Source of the DNA: an uncultured Agathobacter sp.
Lineage (GTDB): Bacteria; Bacillota; Clostridia; Lachnospirales; Lachnospiraceae
Reading direction: 5' to 3'
Length of the DNA stretch: 64,000 bases
Assembly: GCA_934307695.1 (NCBI GenBank)
Contig: CAKRCS010000004.1
Coordinates: 1 to 64,000, forward strand
Both the position numbers and the translations under genes were made by a program. Shown here one piece after another: positions 20,457 to 29,058 of this stretch. Position 1 is the first letter of the stretch. Every line of letters starts with the position of its first letter. The notes under the pieces are model-generated. The model was not told the origin of the DNA. It saw only the letters and a list, made by a program, of their open reading frames with translations, and ran no database searches.

Positions 20457-20555
20457 TATTATTTTCCTCCATTTAATAGATTTGCCGCCGTCTTACGGCG
20501 TATTATGTGTCTTGCGGTCTCGCCGCATTGTTACCCTTTCGGGATGATGTCCGGA

Positions 20556-21116
20556 TTATTCAGCCGGAGTCTCTGCTGCTTCTGCTGCAGGAGCTTCCTC
20601 AGCCGGAGCTGCCTCTACTGCTGCATCTGCTGCGCCGCCCTTCTCTGCGATCTGATTAAGAACGCGAGCAAGATTTGTAACAGGTGACTGCATACTTCCA
20701 AGTAATCTTGAGAGAAGAACCTCTCTGCTTGGAATTGTAGCGATTGCGCTCATTCCTGCTGCATCATAGAAGGTTCCTTCTACAACACCAGCCTTGATCT
20801 CAAGCTTCGGAGCCTTCTTAGCAAAATCAGCTAATACTCTAGCCGGTGCTGTGGCGTCCTCAGTTGATACTGCGAATGCGTTTGGTCCTTCGAGGACTTC
20901 CTTTAAGCTCTCAAACTCAGTTCCGGCGATTGCACGAGTAACGTAGGTATTCTTGTATACCTTGTAAGTAACTCCTGCCTCTCTTAAGCTCTTACGAAGC
21001 TGTGTATCCTCAGCAACGGTAAGTCCACGGTAGTCAACGACTACTACGGAAGCTGCGTCTTTGATAGCTGCGGAAATCTCCTCAATGATTGGCTGCTTCA
21101 ATTCAACCTTTGGCAT
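20556..21116 (-). CDS. rplJ: 50S ribosomal protein L10
   Basis: Base of the ribosomal stalk, binding 23S rRNA and L7/L12 dimers. Its 186 residues start MPKVELKQPIIEEI and carry VVVDYRGLTVAEDTQLRKSLREAGV, as usual. The C-terminal tail is extended and Ala/Glu-rich (AAPAEEAPAAEAAETPAE), as in many Clostridia. It is controlled by the L10 leader immediately upstream (21161-21285). Confidence 0.97.
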   Translation of the reverse strand: MPKVELKQPIIEEISAAIKDAASVVVVDYRGLTVAEDTQLRKSLREAGVTYKVYKNTYVTRAIAGTEFESLKEVLEGPNAFAVSTEDATAPARVLADFAKKAPKLEIKAGVVEGTFYDAAGMSAIATIPSREVLLSRLLGSMQSPVTNLARVLNQIAEKGGAADAAVEAAPAEEAPAAEAAETPAE

Positions 21117-21160
21117 GATTTATTACCTCCTTATTTTATTTGCATAATGACATGAGGTAT

Positions 21161-21285
21161 AAAAAACCTCTCTGCCAGTCGACAGAGAGGTGTTCGTTCA
21201 CTTTAAGATGTTGTCATCTCAAATCCCTCGGTAGGCCTCTTGGTTACGCCTTACGGCACCTACTGTCTTCGGCAATATGCGTTGC
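21161..21285 (-). ncRNA. Ribosomal protein L10 leader with attenuator
   Basis: On the minus strand the conserved core CCGAAGACAGTAGGTGCCG...GGCGTAACCAAGAGGCCTACCGAGG matches the L10 leader RNA, which L10(L12)4 binds for feedback control. It ends in a terminator hairpin, ACCTCTCTGTCGACTGGCAGAGAGGT, plus six T (21161-21191). Promoter at 21287-21315 upstream and rplJ downstream fit this role. Confidence 0.9.
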
Positions 21286-21286
21286 T

Positions 21287-21315
21287 AGTATAACAAAATG
21301 TATTACGGATGTCAA
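21287..21315 (-). promoter_or_regulatory. Sigma-A promoter of the L10 leader-rplJ-rplL operon
   Basis: TTGACA, 17-bp spacer and TATACT on the minus strand, placed just upstream of the L10 leader. Confidence 0.85.
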
Positions 21316-21411
21316 TTACTTTTCCGCAAAACTTGCTTGTATAGGTCCATGTTGCTTGATAAGGGGCTGCCGCAGCCCTCCGCCGCGGCGAAATCCCTTA
21401 CATTCCTGTGA

Positions 21412-22107
21412 TTACTGAGTAATCTTTACTACGTTTAACTTAACACCAGGTCCCATAGTAGAAGTAAGAACTGCACTTCTAATATACTGACCCTTTAAGC
21501 TAGCAGGTTTTGCTTTATTAATTGCACCCATAAGAGCCTGGAAGTTGTCGCTCAACTGCTCATTTGTAAAGGATGCTTTTCCAACTGGCACATGGATAAT
21601 GTTTGTCTTATCCAATCTGTACTCAATCTTACCAGCTTTGATGTCGTTAACAGCCTTGGTAACGTCCATAGTTACAGTTCCTGCCTTCGGGTTCGGCATT
21701 AAGCCCTTTGGTCCAAGGACACGTCCCAAACGACCAACAACACCCATCATGTCCGGTGTAGCAACTACAACGTCGAAGTCTAACCATCCTTCGTTCTGGA
21801 TCTTCGGAATCAATTCCTCTCCACCAACGTAGTCAGCTCCTGCTGCCTGTGCTTCATCGAGCTTGGTTCCCTTTGCGAAAACCAATACACGAACTGTCTT
21901 ACCTGTTCCGTGTGGCAGAACTACTGCACCACGGATCTGCTGCTCTGCATGACGGCCATCACAACCGGTTCTGATATGAAGTTCGATTGTCTCGTCAAAC
22001 TTAGCTGTTGCATTCTTCTTTACAAGGTCAATAGCCTCAGCAACATCGTACTGGCTCTGCTTGTCGAATGCCTTAACAGCCTCTTGATACTTCTTTCCTC
22101 TTTTCAT
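21412..22107 (-). CDS. rplA: 50S ribosomal protein L1
   Basis: 23S rRNA-binding protein of the L1 stalk and usual translational repressor of its operon, 231 residues. Typical segments are [35 protein letters not shown] and [21 protein letters not shown] (each normal for the family). It follows rplK by 73 bp; a small GGGAG/CTCCC hairpin in that gap (22136-22151) could be an L1 target, but this is weak. Confidence 0.97.
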   Translation of the reverse strand: MKRGKKYQEAVKAFDKQSQYDVAEAIDLVKKNATAKFDETIELHIRTGCDGRHAEQQIRGAVVLPHGTGKTVRVLVFAKGTKLDEAQAAGADYVGGEELIPKIQNEGWLDFDVVVATPDMMGVVGRLGRVLGPKGLMPNPKAGTVTMDVTKAVNDIKAGKIEYRLDKTNIIHVPVGKASFTNEQLSDNFQALMGAINKAKPASLKGQYIRSAVLTSTMGPGVKLNVVKITQ

Positions 22108-22180
22108 GAAAAAATAACCTCCTGGTGGTAATATCGGGAGAGGACCCTCCCACTTGTTTTCTGGTAACTGTCGCTGCTAA

Positions 22181-22606
22181 TTAGTCAACTACTTCAACGC
22201 CCATTGATCTAGCTGTTCCAGCGATCATGCCCATAGCAGCCTCAAGGCTTGCTGCGTTCAAGTCAGGCATCTTCTGCTCAGCGATCTGCTGAACCTGTGC
22301 CTTTGTGATCTTAGCTACTTTGTCTTTGTTTGGCTTTCCTGAGCCAGACTTAATGTTGCAGGCTTTCTTAATCAATACCGGTGCCGGAGGAGTCTTAGTT
22401 ACGAAGCTAAAACTTCTGTCTGCATATACGGTAATAACTACCGGGATAACAGTGTCTCCCATGTCTGCTGTCTTTGCATTGAACTGCTTTGTAAACTCAA
22501 CGATGTTTACACCATGCTGACCAAGAGCCGGTCCGACTGGAGGAGCCGGAGTTGCCTTTCCGGCTGGAATCTGCAGTTTAATGTATCCTTCTACTTTTTT
22601 TGCCAT
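22181..22606 (-). CDS. rplK: 50S ribosomal protein L11
   Basis: GTPase-centre protein, 141 residues, standard length. The Pro-rich N-terminal [22 protein letters not shown] and C-terminal [24 protein letters not shown] are typical (given in part). Fourteen bases separate it from nusG, so the genes are co-transcribed. Confidence 0.97.
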   Translation of the reverse strand: MAKKVEGYIKLQIPAGKATPAPPVGPALGQHGVNIVEFTKQFNAKTADMGDTVIPVVITVYADRSFSFVTKTPPAPVLIKKACNIKSGSGKPNKDKVAKITKAQVQQIAEQKMPDLNAASLEAAMGMIAGTARSMGVEVVD

Positions 22607-22620
22607 TTGGAATTGCCTCC

Positions 22621-23139
22621 TTAATTTGTTTTCTTAACATCTGCGAAACTTACTTCAACCGGCGTTTCGCGACCGAACAGCTCTACATTGATAGTAACTG
22701 TCTGCTTGTGATGGTTCATGGCAGTGATCACACCGGTTGTATCTTTCCATACGCCACCGATGACAACAATCATATCGCCTTCCTCGAAATCCACCACAAC
22801 ACTCTCGGACTTGATACCTAATGGTCTCATCTCGGCATCAGTGAGCGGTACCGGCTTGCTTCCCGGACCAACGAATCCGGTTACGCCTCTGGTATTGCGT
22901 ACAACATACCAGGTATCATCGTTCATAATCATGTGAATAAGAACATATCCCGGAAACATCTTCTTGGAAACCTGCTTCTTCACTCCGTTCTTGACTTCGG
23001 TTACATCCTCCATCGGTACACGGACCTCTAAAATCTGATCTTCAAGATGTCTGTTCTCGATTGTCTTATCAATGTTTGCTTTGACTTTGTTCTCATACCC
23101 TGAATAAGTATGAACAACATACCAGTTCGCCTCTGCCAT
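22621..23139 (-). CDS. nusG: Transcription termination/antitermination factor NusG
   Basis: RNA polymerase-binding elongation factor. The frame opens at a GTG at 23145; the ATG at 23139 gives [19 protein letters not shown], 172 residues, the family start. The NGN domain covers about residues 1-115 (including [10 protein letters not shown]) and the C-terminal KOW domain includes [20 protein letters not shown]. It is co-transcribed with secE and rplK. Confidence 0.97.
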   Translation of the reverse strand: MAEANWYVVHTYSGYENKVKANIDKTIENRHLEDQILEVRVPMEDVTEVKNGVKKQVSKKMFPGYVLIHMIMNDDTWYVVRNTRGVTGFVGPGSKPVPLTDAEMRPLGIKSESVVVDFEEGDMIVVIGGVWKDTTGVITAMNHHKQTVTINVELFGRETPVEVSFADVKKTN

Positions 23140-23155
23140 AATCACTCTGCCTCCG

Positions 23156-23371
23156 TTAAAAACTTAAACCAATCAGGAAATTGATGCCGTGCTGGATGAT
23201 CCAATCCAATACAGCAATGATAAGTCCGGTAACTACTGAAACAGCAACTACCGCGATAGTCTGTCTTACAAGTGACTTACGATCCGGCCAGATGATCTTC
23301 TGGAACTCTGTCTTCAGACCGGTAAACCAGCTTGCTTTAGGAGCCTTTTCGACTTTTTCAGTTTGTCCCAT
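23156..23371 (-). CDS. secE: Preprotein translocase subunit SecE
   Basis: Single-span subunit of the SecYEG channel, 71 residues. The amphipathic FTGLKTEFQKIIWPDRKSLVRQT precedes one transmembrane helix (IAVVAVSVVTGLIIAVLDWII), the one-span Gram-positive form. An AGGAG site lies upstream of the ATG. It sits between rpmG and nusG as usual. Confidence 0.95.
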   Translation of the reverse strand: MGQTEKVEKAPKASWFTGLKTEFQKIIWPDRKSLVRQTIAVVAVSVVTGLIIAVLDWIIQHGINFLIGLSF

Positions 23372-23397
23372 GCTTACACTCCTTTACTCGACTTGGA

Positions 23398-23547
23398 CTA
23401 TTTGGTTTCCTTGTGTACTGTATGAGTCTTGCAGAATCTGCAGTACTTCTTGGTTTCCATTCTGTCCGGATGAGTTTTCTTGTCCTTTGTCATGTTGTAA
23501 TTACGACGCTGACACTCTGTGCAGGCTAATGTAATTCTTGTGCGCAC
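23398..23547 (-). CDS. rpmG: 50S ribosomal protein L33
   Basis: A 49-residue ribosomal protein starting at GTG (23547) after [22 protein letters not shown]...[26 protein letters not shown]. Two Cys pairs (CTEC and CRFC) mark it as the zinc-binding C+ form. The shorter C-minus paralogue that replaces it under zinc starvation in some Firmicutes is not in this window. It is the first gene of the rpmG-secE-nusG-rplKA operon. Confidence 0.93.
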   Translation of the reverse strand: MRTRITLACTECQRRNYNMTKDKKTHPDRMETKKYCRFCKTHTVHKETK

Positions 23548-23632
23548 AACTTCCACCTCCGTTTTAAATTCTTGTGTTTGCCGCCCTTCTTAAAAAAGGG
23601 CATAAAAAAAAGACCTATTTCCAAGCCTCAAC

Positions 23633-23661
23633 ACTATACCATAATCCAAAATATTCGTCAA
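23633..23661 (-). promoter_or_regulatory. Sigma-A promoter of rpmG-secE-nusG-rplK-rplA
   Basis: TTGACG, 17-bp spacer and TATAGT on the minus strand, about 85 bp upstream of rpmG. Confidence 0.75.
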
Positions 23662-23844
23662 CAATTTTTTAAAAATAGATTGTTTTCTAAAATATACCAC
23701 AAAATATTGTATTTTTCAAATGTTTTGCCGATATTATTTGTAGTTGAAGTATTGACAACAAAATGATATAGTAAATATGTATAAATGGACTTATTATACC
23801 CCGATGCTGTCAGCATATTTCAAGGATGAAAGGAGGGGATTCAC

Positions 23845-25146
23845 ATGGCAAAGATCGATAGTGCCTACAGCTACTATCTGATGACGTATGCCGATCAGAA
23901 AGCGACACGCTACGATTCACACAAGAAGAGCGATCTGCGCAAAGTATACAATTCCATTGTAAAATCAAATAAAGACTCCCCTCTGTACAAGATCTCGGAT
24001 CTGGAGAGCGCCAAGCGCTACGCGATCGATATCAAGGAAAAGACGAAATCCCTCCAGAATGTTGTCGCATCACTTTCGGACAATTACGGAGAGTTCTCCG
24101 ACTCCTTCCAGAAGAAGGTTGCAGTCTCCTCCGATGAGGATACCGTTTCTGTTGATTATGTCGGGGATGGCACAGAGAAGAACCAGACGAACCGTTTTGA
24201 GATCCAGGTCAACCGGCTTGCGTCGCCGCAGGTCAATACCGGTAATTACCTGAAGGCAAACGCGCTTTCCTTTATACCGGGTTCCTATTCCTTTGACCTG
24301 AATATCGGTTCCAGCGCATACGAGTTTCAATATAATGTCGGTGTCGGCGAGTCCAACAACGATGTACTTGGCAAACTGTCACGACTGGTAAATGGTTCCA
24401 GCCTCGGAATCGACGCGGAGGTGCTTACCAATTCCAAGGGAGAGGTTGCGCTGTCCCTCACCTCACGCCAGACCGGACTCGGAGAGAATGAAGCAGCACT
24501 GTTTTCCGTTAATCCGTCAAGCGATTCGGATTCCATGGCAGCAATGGATCTGCTCGGAATAAATAACATTACGACACCGTCTGCCAATTCCGATTTCCTG
24601 CTCAACGGAATCCAGCAAAGTTCGCTTTCCAACACCTTTACCGTCAACAATGCATTTGAGCTTACGCTTCAAAAGCCGACTGCAGACGGTTCTCCGGTCA
24701 CGATCGGATTTAAGGCGAGTGCGGACGCTGTCGCGGACAATATCCAGAAGCTGGTGGATGCCTACAACGGACTGCTCACGATAGCCGAGGATTACAAGGA
24801 CTCCGGCAGCGGTAACGGTGGACGGCTTCTAAACGATGTCGGCTCCGTTGCAAGGAACCGGTCGGAATCCTTAAAAGAAATCGGTCTTATAGTTGCGGAC
24901 AACGGTTACATCTCCATTGACAGCAGTGTTCTCGCAGAAGCGATCACCCCGCAGCGGACGCAGGATACCTTCCAGCGTTTAAGTGAGTTTAAAGATGCGA
25001 TCGGGCAGAAGGCGGACAACGCCTCCGTCAATCCTATGAAGTACGTCGACAAGGTGGTTGTCGAATACAAGAATCCGGGACATACCTTCGCCGCCCCTTA
25101 CATGAGTTCGATTTACTCCGGCATGATGTTAGACAGTTACATTTAA
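23845..25146 (+). CDS. FliD-like flagellar filament cap/hook-associated protein 2 family
   Basis: A 433-residue protein related to flagellar hook-associated protein 2. A helical N-terminus (about 1-100) leads to a beta-rich centre with NRFEIQVNRLASPQVNTGNYL near residue 115, and a FliD_C-like segment with DNIQKLVDAYNGLLTIAEDY and a coiled end (about 290-390). It lacks the hydrophobic FliD N-terminal heptads and ends with a hydrophobic tail. AAAGGAGGGG precedes the ATG. It stands alone, facing away from the ribosomal genes, with a possible -35 (TTGACA at 23752) and a terminator at 25145. It may be a divergent filament cap or an accessory surface protein. Confidence 0.6.
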   Translation: MAKIDSAYSYYLMTYADQKATRYDSHKKSDLRKVYNSIVKSNKDSPLYKISDLESAKRYAIDIKEKTKSLQNVVASLSDNYGEFSDSFQKKVAVSSDEDTVSVDYVGDGTEKNQTNRFEIQVNRLASPQVNTGNYLKANALSFIPGSYSFDLNIGSSAYEFQYNVGVGESNNDVLGKLSRLVNGSSLGIDAEVLTNSKGEVALSLTSRQTGLGENEAALFSVNPSSDSDSMAAMDLLGINNITTPSANSDFLLNGIQQSSLSNTFTVNNAFELTLQKPTADGSPVTIGFKASADAVADNIQKLVDAYNGLLTIAEDYKDSGSGNGGRLLNDVGSVARNRSESLKEIGLIVADNGYISIDSSVLAEAITPQRTQDTFQRLSEFKDAIGQKADNASVNPMKYVDKVVVEYKNPGHTFAAPYMSSIYSGMMLDSYI

Positions 25147-25191
25147 AAACCCATCAAATTCCTTCCGTCAAGAAGGATTTGATGGGTTTTC
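25145..25191. terminator. Bidirectional terminator between FliD-like and GGDEF genes
   Basis: AAAACCCATCAAAT(t)CCTT pairs with AAGGATTTGATGGGTTTT around CCGTCAAG, with A and T runs on both sides. The GGDEF gene stop codon lies within it. Confidence 0.85.
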
Positions 25192-26817
25192 TGTATCCCC
25201 GATCGTGTAATCGCTCTCTGCGATCCCACAGATACAGTAATTGTTTCGTGTAATTGTTTTTACCTTATATAACATCTCGTCCGCGGTATGTAAGAAGTCC
25301 CACATGCGGTTATCCTCTTTCGGCTGTCCCCAGCAAAGTCCCTGCGAAATCGTAACATGTGGGATCGTTTTTGAGAACCTGTGCTCGATTGCCAGTGAGA
25401 CGATCTTTTGCTTAAGCTCCGCCGCGTAGGAGGCTGCCTGTTCTTTTGTGACATCCTCATAGATCAGCACGAACTCATCTCCGCCGTATCTCGCGCAGAA
25501 AGCGCCGTGCGCAGATGCCATCTCTTTTAACACCGCTGCCACGCGCACCAGACATTCGTCGCCCGCCTGATGTCCGTAATTATCGTTGAACTCCTTAAAG
25601 TAATCCACATCCAGAATCTCCACGGCAAGAGATTCCCCAGCCAAGCACACGCGCTTAAAGATCTGCTCGGAATAATCGTTCAGCCGGAAGCGGTTTGCCA
25701 GCTTCGTGAGCGGATCAAGCTCCGACCTCTCTAGCAGGATGCGGTTCTGCAGTTCTGCTTCGATGCGCGCACGGTTCGCGGTCTCCAGGCTTCTCCGAAG
25801 CGAAAGGATATTGTTCATCATGGTGCGTGTCTCTGTCTCCATCAGTTCTGACAGTTCGTAGTACAGCCCCGCCGCCTGCAGATATTCGGCGTTCTGTTCC
25901 TGCTTGCGGTAGAACCGGATTTTGAGGGAGATCAGCCGAAGCTGCATCTTGATGATACTGCAGGAGCGGATGAGCGGTTCCATAATCTCGATCAGCTTCC
26001 ATAACTCTTCCTGCTTGTCATTCTCCAGAAGCATCGATGCGTAATCATACAGATCGTCAAACATATCAAGGATCGCAACGTTTTCCGGTATACCGCTCTG
26101 TACCAGCCCGATGCAGCGATCGCGCTTTTCCAGTTTATGGATTGTGTTGTAGTATACCGCCTCCGTACAGAGCACAGTCACCTTTTCCAGATCCCCGACC
26201 GCATCCCAGTGATCTTTATGGATATGCTGCAGGATGTCTTCGATACGCCCATTCTCGCCCTGCGGAATCAGGCACTTGATCATATTCTGGTAGGTCGATA
26301 CCATAAGTCCGTGATATTCCTCATCTCCGGTCTCCTGCTTCATATAAGAAAGCACCTGTTCGAGATAGTTCTGTGCGTCCTCATAGCGTCCGCACTGTAT
26401 ATTGAGTGCGCCGATGTTGATGCTGATCTGTACCTCCATCTTTTTCAGGTGATATTTTCTGCAATAGTTGATCCCGCTCAGATAGTAGTCCTGCGCGATC
26501 GGTGCATTGCCACGGTTCATCGCCCATATTCCGAGCAGATTGTAGCAGCGCGCCATAAGCTCCCACTCACACGCCCGCTCCAGATAAGGGATCGCCTTGC
26601 TGACGGAATCAAAAAAATTGTTGCCATCGTTCAGGCAATAATACGTCTCACCCATATAATAATGACCGAACCCGATCAGATGGCAGTCGCCGCCCTTCAC
26701 GCCGTAAGCAATAATGTCGTTGCAGCACCGAAGCGTCTGCTCCGCATCACGCCCGCGGCTTTGCATCACACAATCGACCCAATATTGCACAATGTCGTTG
26801 TAATTTTCCAGTTGCAT
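25168..26817 (-). CDS. Soluble TPR-GGDEF diguanylate cyclase
   Basis: A predicted cytoplasmic c-di-GMP synthase. The frame begins at 26850 but GGGGGAT before the ATG at 26817 gives MQLENYNDIVQYW, 549 residues. Residues about 1-350 are helical TPR-like repeats with no membrane segment or signal peptide, then a helix linker (LETANRARIEAELQNRILLE) and a GGDEF domain with DPLTKLANR and the active-site GGDEF at 445-449. The RxxD inhibitory site is absent (AHGA in its place), so product feedback is unlikely. It resembles Clostridial regulators with a TPR sensor module. Target unknown. Confidence 0.85.
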   Translation of the reverse strand: MQLENYNDIVQYWVDCVMQSRGRDAEQTLRCCNDIIAYGVKGGDCHLIGFGHYYMGETYYCLNDGNNFFDSVSKAIPYLERACEWELMARCYNLLGIWAMNRGNAPIAQDYYLSGINYCRKYHLKKMEVQISINIGALNIQCGRYEDAQNYLEQVLSYMKQETGDEEYHGLMVSTYQNMIKCLIPQGENGRIEDILQHIHKDHWDAVGDLEKVTVLCTEAVYYNTIHKLEKRDRCIGLVQSGIPENVAILDMFDDLYDYASMLLENDKQEELWKLIEIMEPLIRSCSIIKMQLRLISLKIRFYRKQEQNAEYLQAAGLYYELSELMETETRTMMNNILSLRRSLETANRARIEAELQNRILLERSELDPLTKLANRFRLNDYSEQIFKRVCLAGESLAVEILDVDYFKEFNDNYGHQAGDECLVRVAAVLKEMASAHGAFCARYGGDEFVLIYEDVTKEQAASYAAELKQKIVSLAIEHRFSKTIPHVTISQGLCWGQPKEDNRMWDFLHTADEMLYKVKTITRNNYCICGIAESDYTIGDTENPSNPS

Positions 26818-26884
26818 AGGATATCCCCCATTATGTAATGCAGTTTGCACATCCGATTGACATGCAAACTGTAAGTGTTACCGA

Positions 26885-27661
26885 TTATTCAAAATACTCC
26901 AAAGGATTGACCGGTTCTCCATCCTTTAAAAGCTCAAAGTACAGATTGCTTCCCTCGACAGAATAGTATTTGGTCGGCTCGCTGACGTATCCGATCACTT
27001 GTCCACCCTCAACCTCGTCTCCTACGGAGAAGTTGAGCTCCTTAAGCTGTCCGTAGACTGCGCTGTATCCGTCTCCAAGATCCTGTGTGACCGTGCATCC
27101 GGTCACCTCATTGGTGGATATATCCGTGATCACGCCGGGCGCTACCAGATACACCTTGCTGTTTACCTCGCCGCCGATCACGATTGCAGGATTGCAGCGG
27201 TACTGGTCAAGTGTCGGGAAATAGATGGTGGCATCCATGCTGTAGTCAAGCAGGACGTTCCCCTCCAAAGGCCATACGAGATTTTCTTCACTTGCAAAAT
27301 GTAACGTATCCCGAAAAGTCTCTTTCGGAGCGATCTCTTCGACCGTTTCCTCCACCGGCTCTTCCACATATTCATCTGTCGTCTCAAGATCCGGGCTTAC
27401 GACCTCCTGCTTGGGAATAATCTCCACCTGCGGCTCTTTCTGCTCCTGAACCTGCACATCCTTCTGCTGGTTCGTCGTCTTAGGCGGGATCACGCTCGAC
27501 ACCGTCTCTGACTGTTCTGTCTGTTGTGTTACTTCCTGCTGCTGTGCCAGCTGCTCTTCCTGTCTTTTTTCTGCGGCACGCTCTGTCGCATATACGCCGC
27601 CAAAACCGATAAGTCCCGCGATCAGGCAGGAAATTGCTATCACACATTGCTTCTTTTTCAT
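26885..27661 (-). CDS. Degenerate M23/LytM-domain membrane protein, SpoIIQ-like
   Basis: The frame opens at 27787, but GGAGG before the ATG at 27661 gives MKKKQCVIAISCLIAG, 258 residues. It has one N-terminal membrane helix, a long Gln/Glu/Pro-rich extracellular stalk (about 25-125) and a C-terminal LytM fold (about 135-255: WPLEGNVLLDYSMD..., GDEVEGGQVIGYV). The zinc ligands of M23 peptidases (HxxxD and HxH) are missing, with LYFEL where LHFEL is expected. This architecture matches sporulation protein SpoIIQ, which binds SpoIIIAH rather than cutting the wall. Spore role is an inference. Confidence 0.7.
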   Translation of the reverse strand: MKKKQCVIAISCLIAGLIGFGGVYATERAAEKRQEEQLAQQQEVTQQTEQSETVSSVIPPKTTNQQKDVQVQEQKEPQVEIIPKQEVVSPDLETTDEYVEEPVEETVEEIAPKETFRDTLHFASEENLVWPLEGNVLLDYSMDATIYFPTLDQYRCNPAIVIGGEVNSKVYLVAPGVITDISTNEVTGCTVTQDLGDGYSAVYGQLKELNFSVGDEVEGGQVIGYVSEPTKYYSVEGSNLYFELLKDGEPVNPLEYFE

Positions 27662-27734
27662 AGGGCATTCCTCCATTGTCAAATTTATCTTTGAAAACAG
27701 TATTTCCGCCCTATGTGATTTTATACAGAAAAAA

Positions 27735-28616
27735 TTATCCTTTACCTGCCAGCCGGCAGTCGTAAATAATATTGGAAAGCTGCGCAAACTGTTCTAAGGA
27801 AAGTGCCTCTCCGCGTATCGTTGCAGGCACGCCGAGCGCCGTGATGCAGTCTGTCACCTGCTGCTTGCCAAGCTGCAGCTGCGGGAAATTGCTCAGACCG
27901 TTTGCAAGTGTTTTGCGTCTCTGGTTAAACGAAGCACGGATGATCTGAAACATCAGTTTTTCGTCTTTGACATCAACCGGAGGCTTTTCGTGCCTCGTCA
28001 GCCGGATGACTGCGCTTCCGACCTTCGGCTGCGGCATAAAGCAGCTCGGTGGAACGTTGACGACGATTTCAGGCTTAGCATAATACTGCACAGCCAGCGA
28101 AAGCGCACCGTAATCCTTCGTTCCCGGTCCGACCTGCATACGGTCTGCAACCTCCTTCTGCACCATGATCGTGATACTGTCGATCGGCACATGGCTCTCA
28201 AACAGCCCCATGATGATCGGTGTTGTGATGTAATACGGAAGATTTGCTACGACTTTGATTGGTCTGCCGCCGTTTTTCTCCTGTGCCAGCTTGTTGATAT
28301 CAACTTTTAAGATATCCTCATTCAGCACCTCTACATTATGGTATGCAGCAAGCGTATCTTTTAAAATCGGAATCAGGTTATTGTCAATCTCGACTGCGAC
28401 AACCTCTCTTGCAGCCTCACACAGATACTGTGTCATCGTTCCAATTCCCGGTCCGATCTCCAGAACAAAATCGTCTTTGCCAACACCGGATGCCGCTATG
28501 ATCTCTTCGAGAATGCGCGTATCGATCAGGAAATTCTGTCCGAATTTTTTTTGAAAATTAAATTGATACTTCTGCAACACCTCTATGGTGTTCTTCGGAT
28601 TGCCAAGCGTAGCCAT
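27735..28616 (-). CDS. ksgA: 16S rRNA dimethyladenosine transferase
   Basis: S-adenosylmethionine-dependent enzyme that dimethylates two adjacent adenines in helix 45 of 16S rRNA, 293 residues. Motifs present are KKFGQNFLID, EIGPGIGTMT (SAM-binding), EIDNNL, NLPYYITTPI (catalytic) and FNQRRKTLAN. The next gene downstream encodes the SpoIIQ-like protein 73 bp away, and a small hypothetical gene is 17 bp upstream. Confidence 0.96.
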   Translation of the reverse strand: MATLGNPKNTIEVLQKYQFNFQKKFGQNFLIDTRILEEIIAASGVGKDDFVLEIGPGIGTMTQYLCEAAREVVAVEIDNNLIPILKDTLAAYHNVEVLNEDILKVDINKLAQEKNGGRPIKVVANLPYYITTPIIMGLFESHVPIDSITIMVQKEVADRMQVGPGTKDYGALSLAVQYYAKPEIVVNVPPSCFMPQPKVGSAVIRLTRHEKPPVDVKDEKLMFQIIRASFNQRRKTLANGLSNFPQLQLGKQQVTDCITALGVPATIRGEALSLEQFAQLSNIIYDCRLAGKG

Positions 28617-28633
28617 CTTGCGTCTCCTTCTGT

Positions 28634-29035
28634 CTAAAAAAATGCATCATACATCTGCAGCATAAATTCTTTGTATAACCGGTTATACTCCAGATGAAAT
28701 GCTTCCGCCACATCGAGTGCGGCATTGCCCTCCATCTGGGATGCCTCAAACAAGGCAAAGGCTGCCTCGTACACTTCCGGATTCTTGTCGTAAAAGGCTT
28801 CCGTCAGGGCATCCTGAAAGGTAAAGGCAGCCTCCTCAGAAAGATTGTCCATAAAATCCTCTCTGCTTATGGCGCTGCCCGCCTCATAATCCGACAGGAA
28901 AATATGTTTTTCGGCATCCTTCACATACTGCTCGTAGGCTTCCTTTACCTCATCATAGGTAATCGGCTCATAGTTTGCGTTCCAGAACTCTTCAAATGCT
29001 TCCTTCGTCGGGAACTGCTCCAATATTTCTTCCAT
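28634..29035 (-). CDS. Hypothetical acidic helical protein
   Basis: A 133-residue, strongly acidic, mostly helical cytoplasmic protein with no family I recognise (MEEILEQFPTKEAFEEFW...). There is no signal, membrane span, Cys or His cluster. The start has an AAGGGGAT site. It lies between pgcA and ksgA in the same direction with 23- and 17-bp gaps, so it is probably co-transcribed. Confidence 0.6.
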   Translation of the reverse strand: MEEILEQFPTKEAFEEFWNANYEPITYDEVKEAYEQYVKDAEKHIFLSDYEAGSAISREDFMDNLSEEAAFTFQDALTEAFYDKNPEVYEAAFALFEASQMEGNAALDVAEAFHLEYNRLYKEFMLQMYDAFF

Positions 29036-29058
29036 GCTGTTCTTATCCCCTTGTCCTT

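Noticed and set aside
23586..23615. Terminator (GCCCTT/AAGGGC) upstream of rpmG
   Set aside because: Short stem with A run on the plus strand and the T run 5' of it on the minus strand; it lies in the rpmG leader and does not have terminator form in either useful direction.
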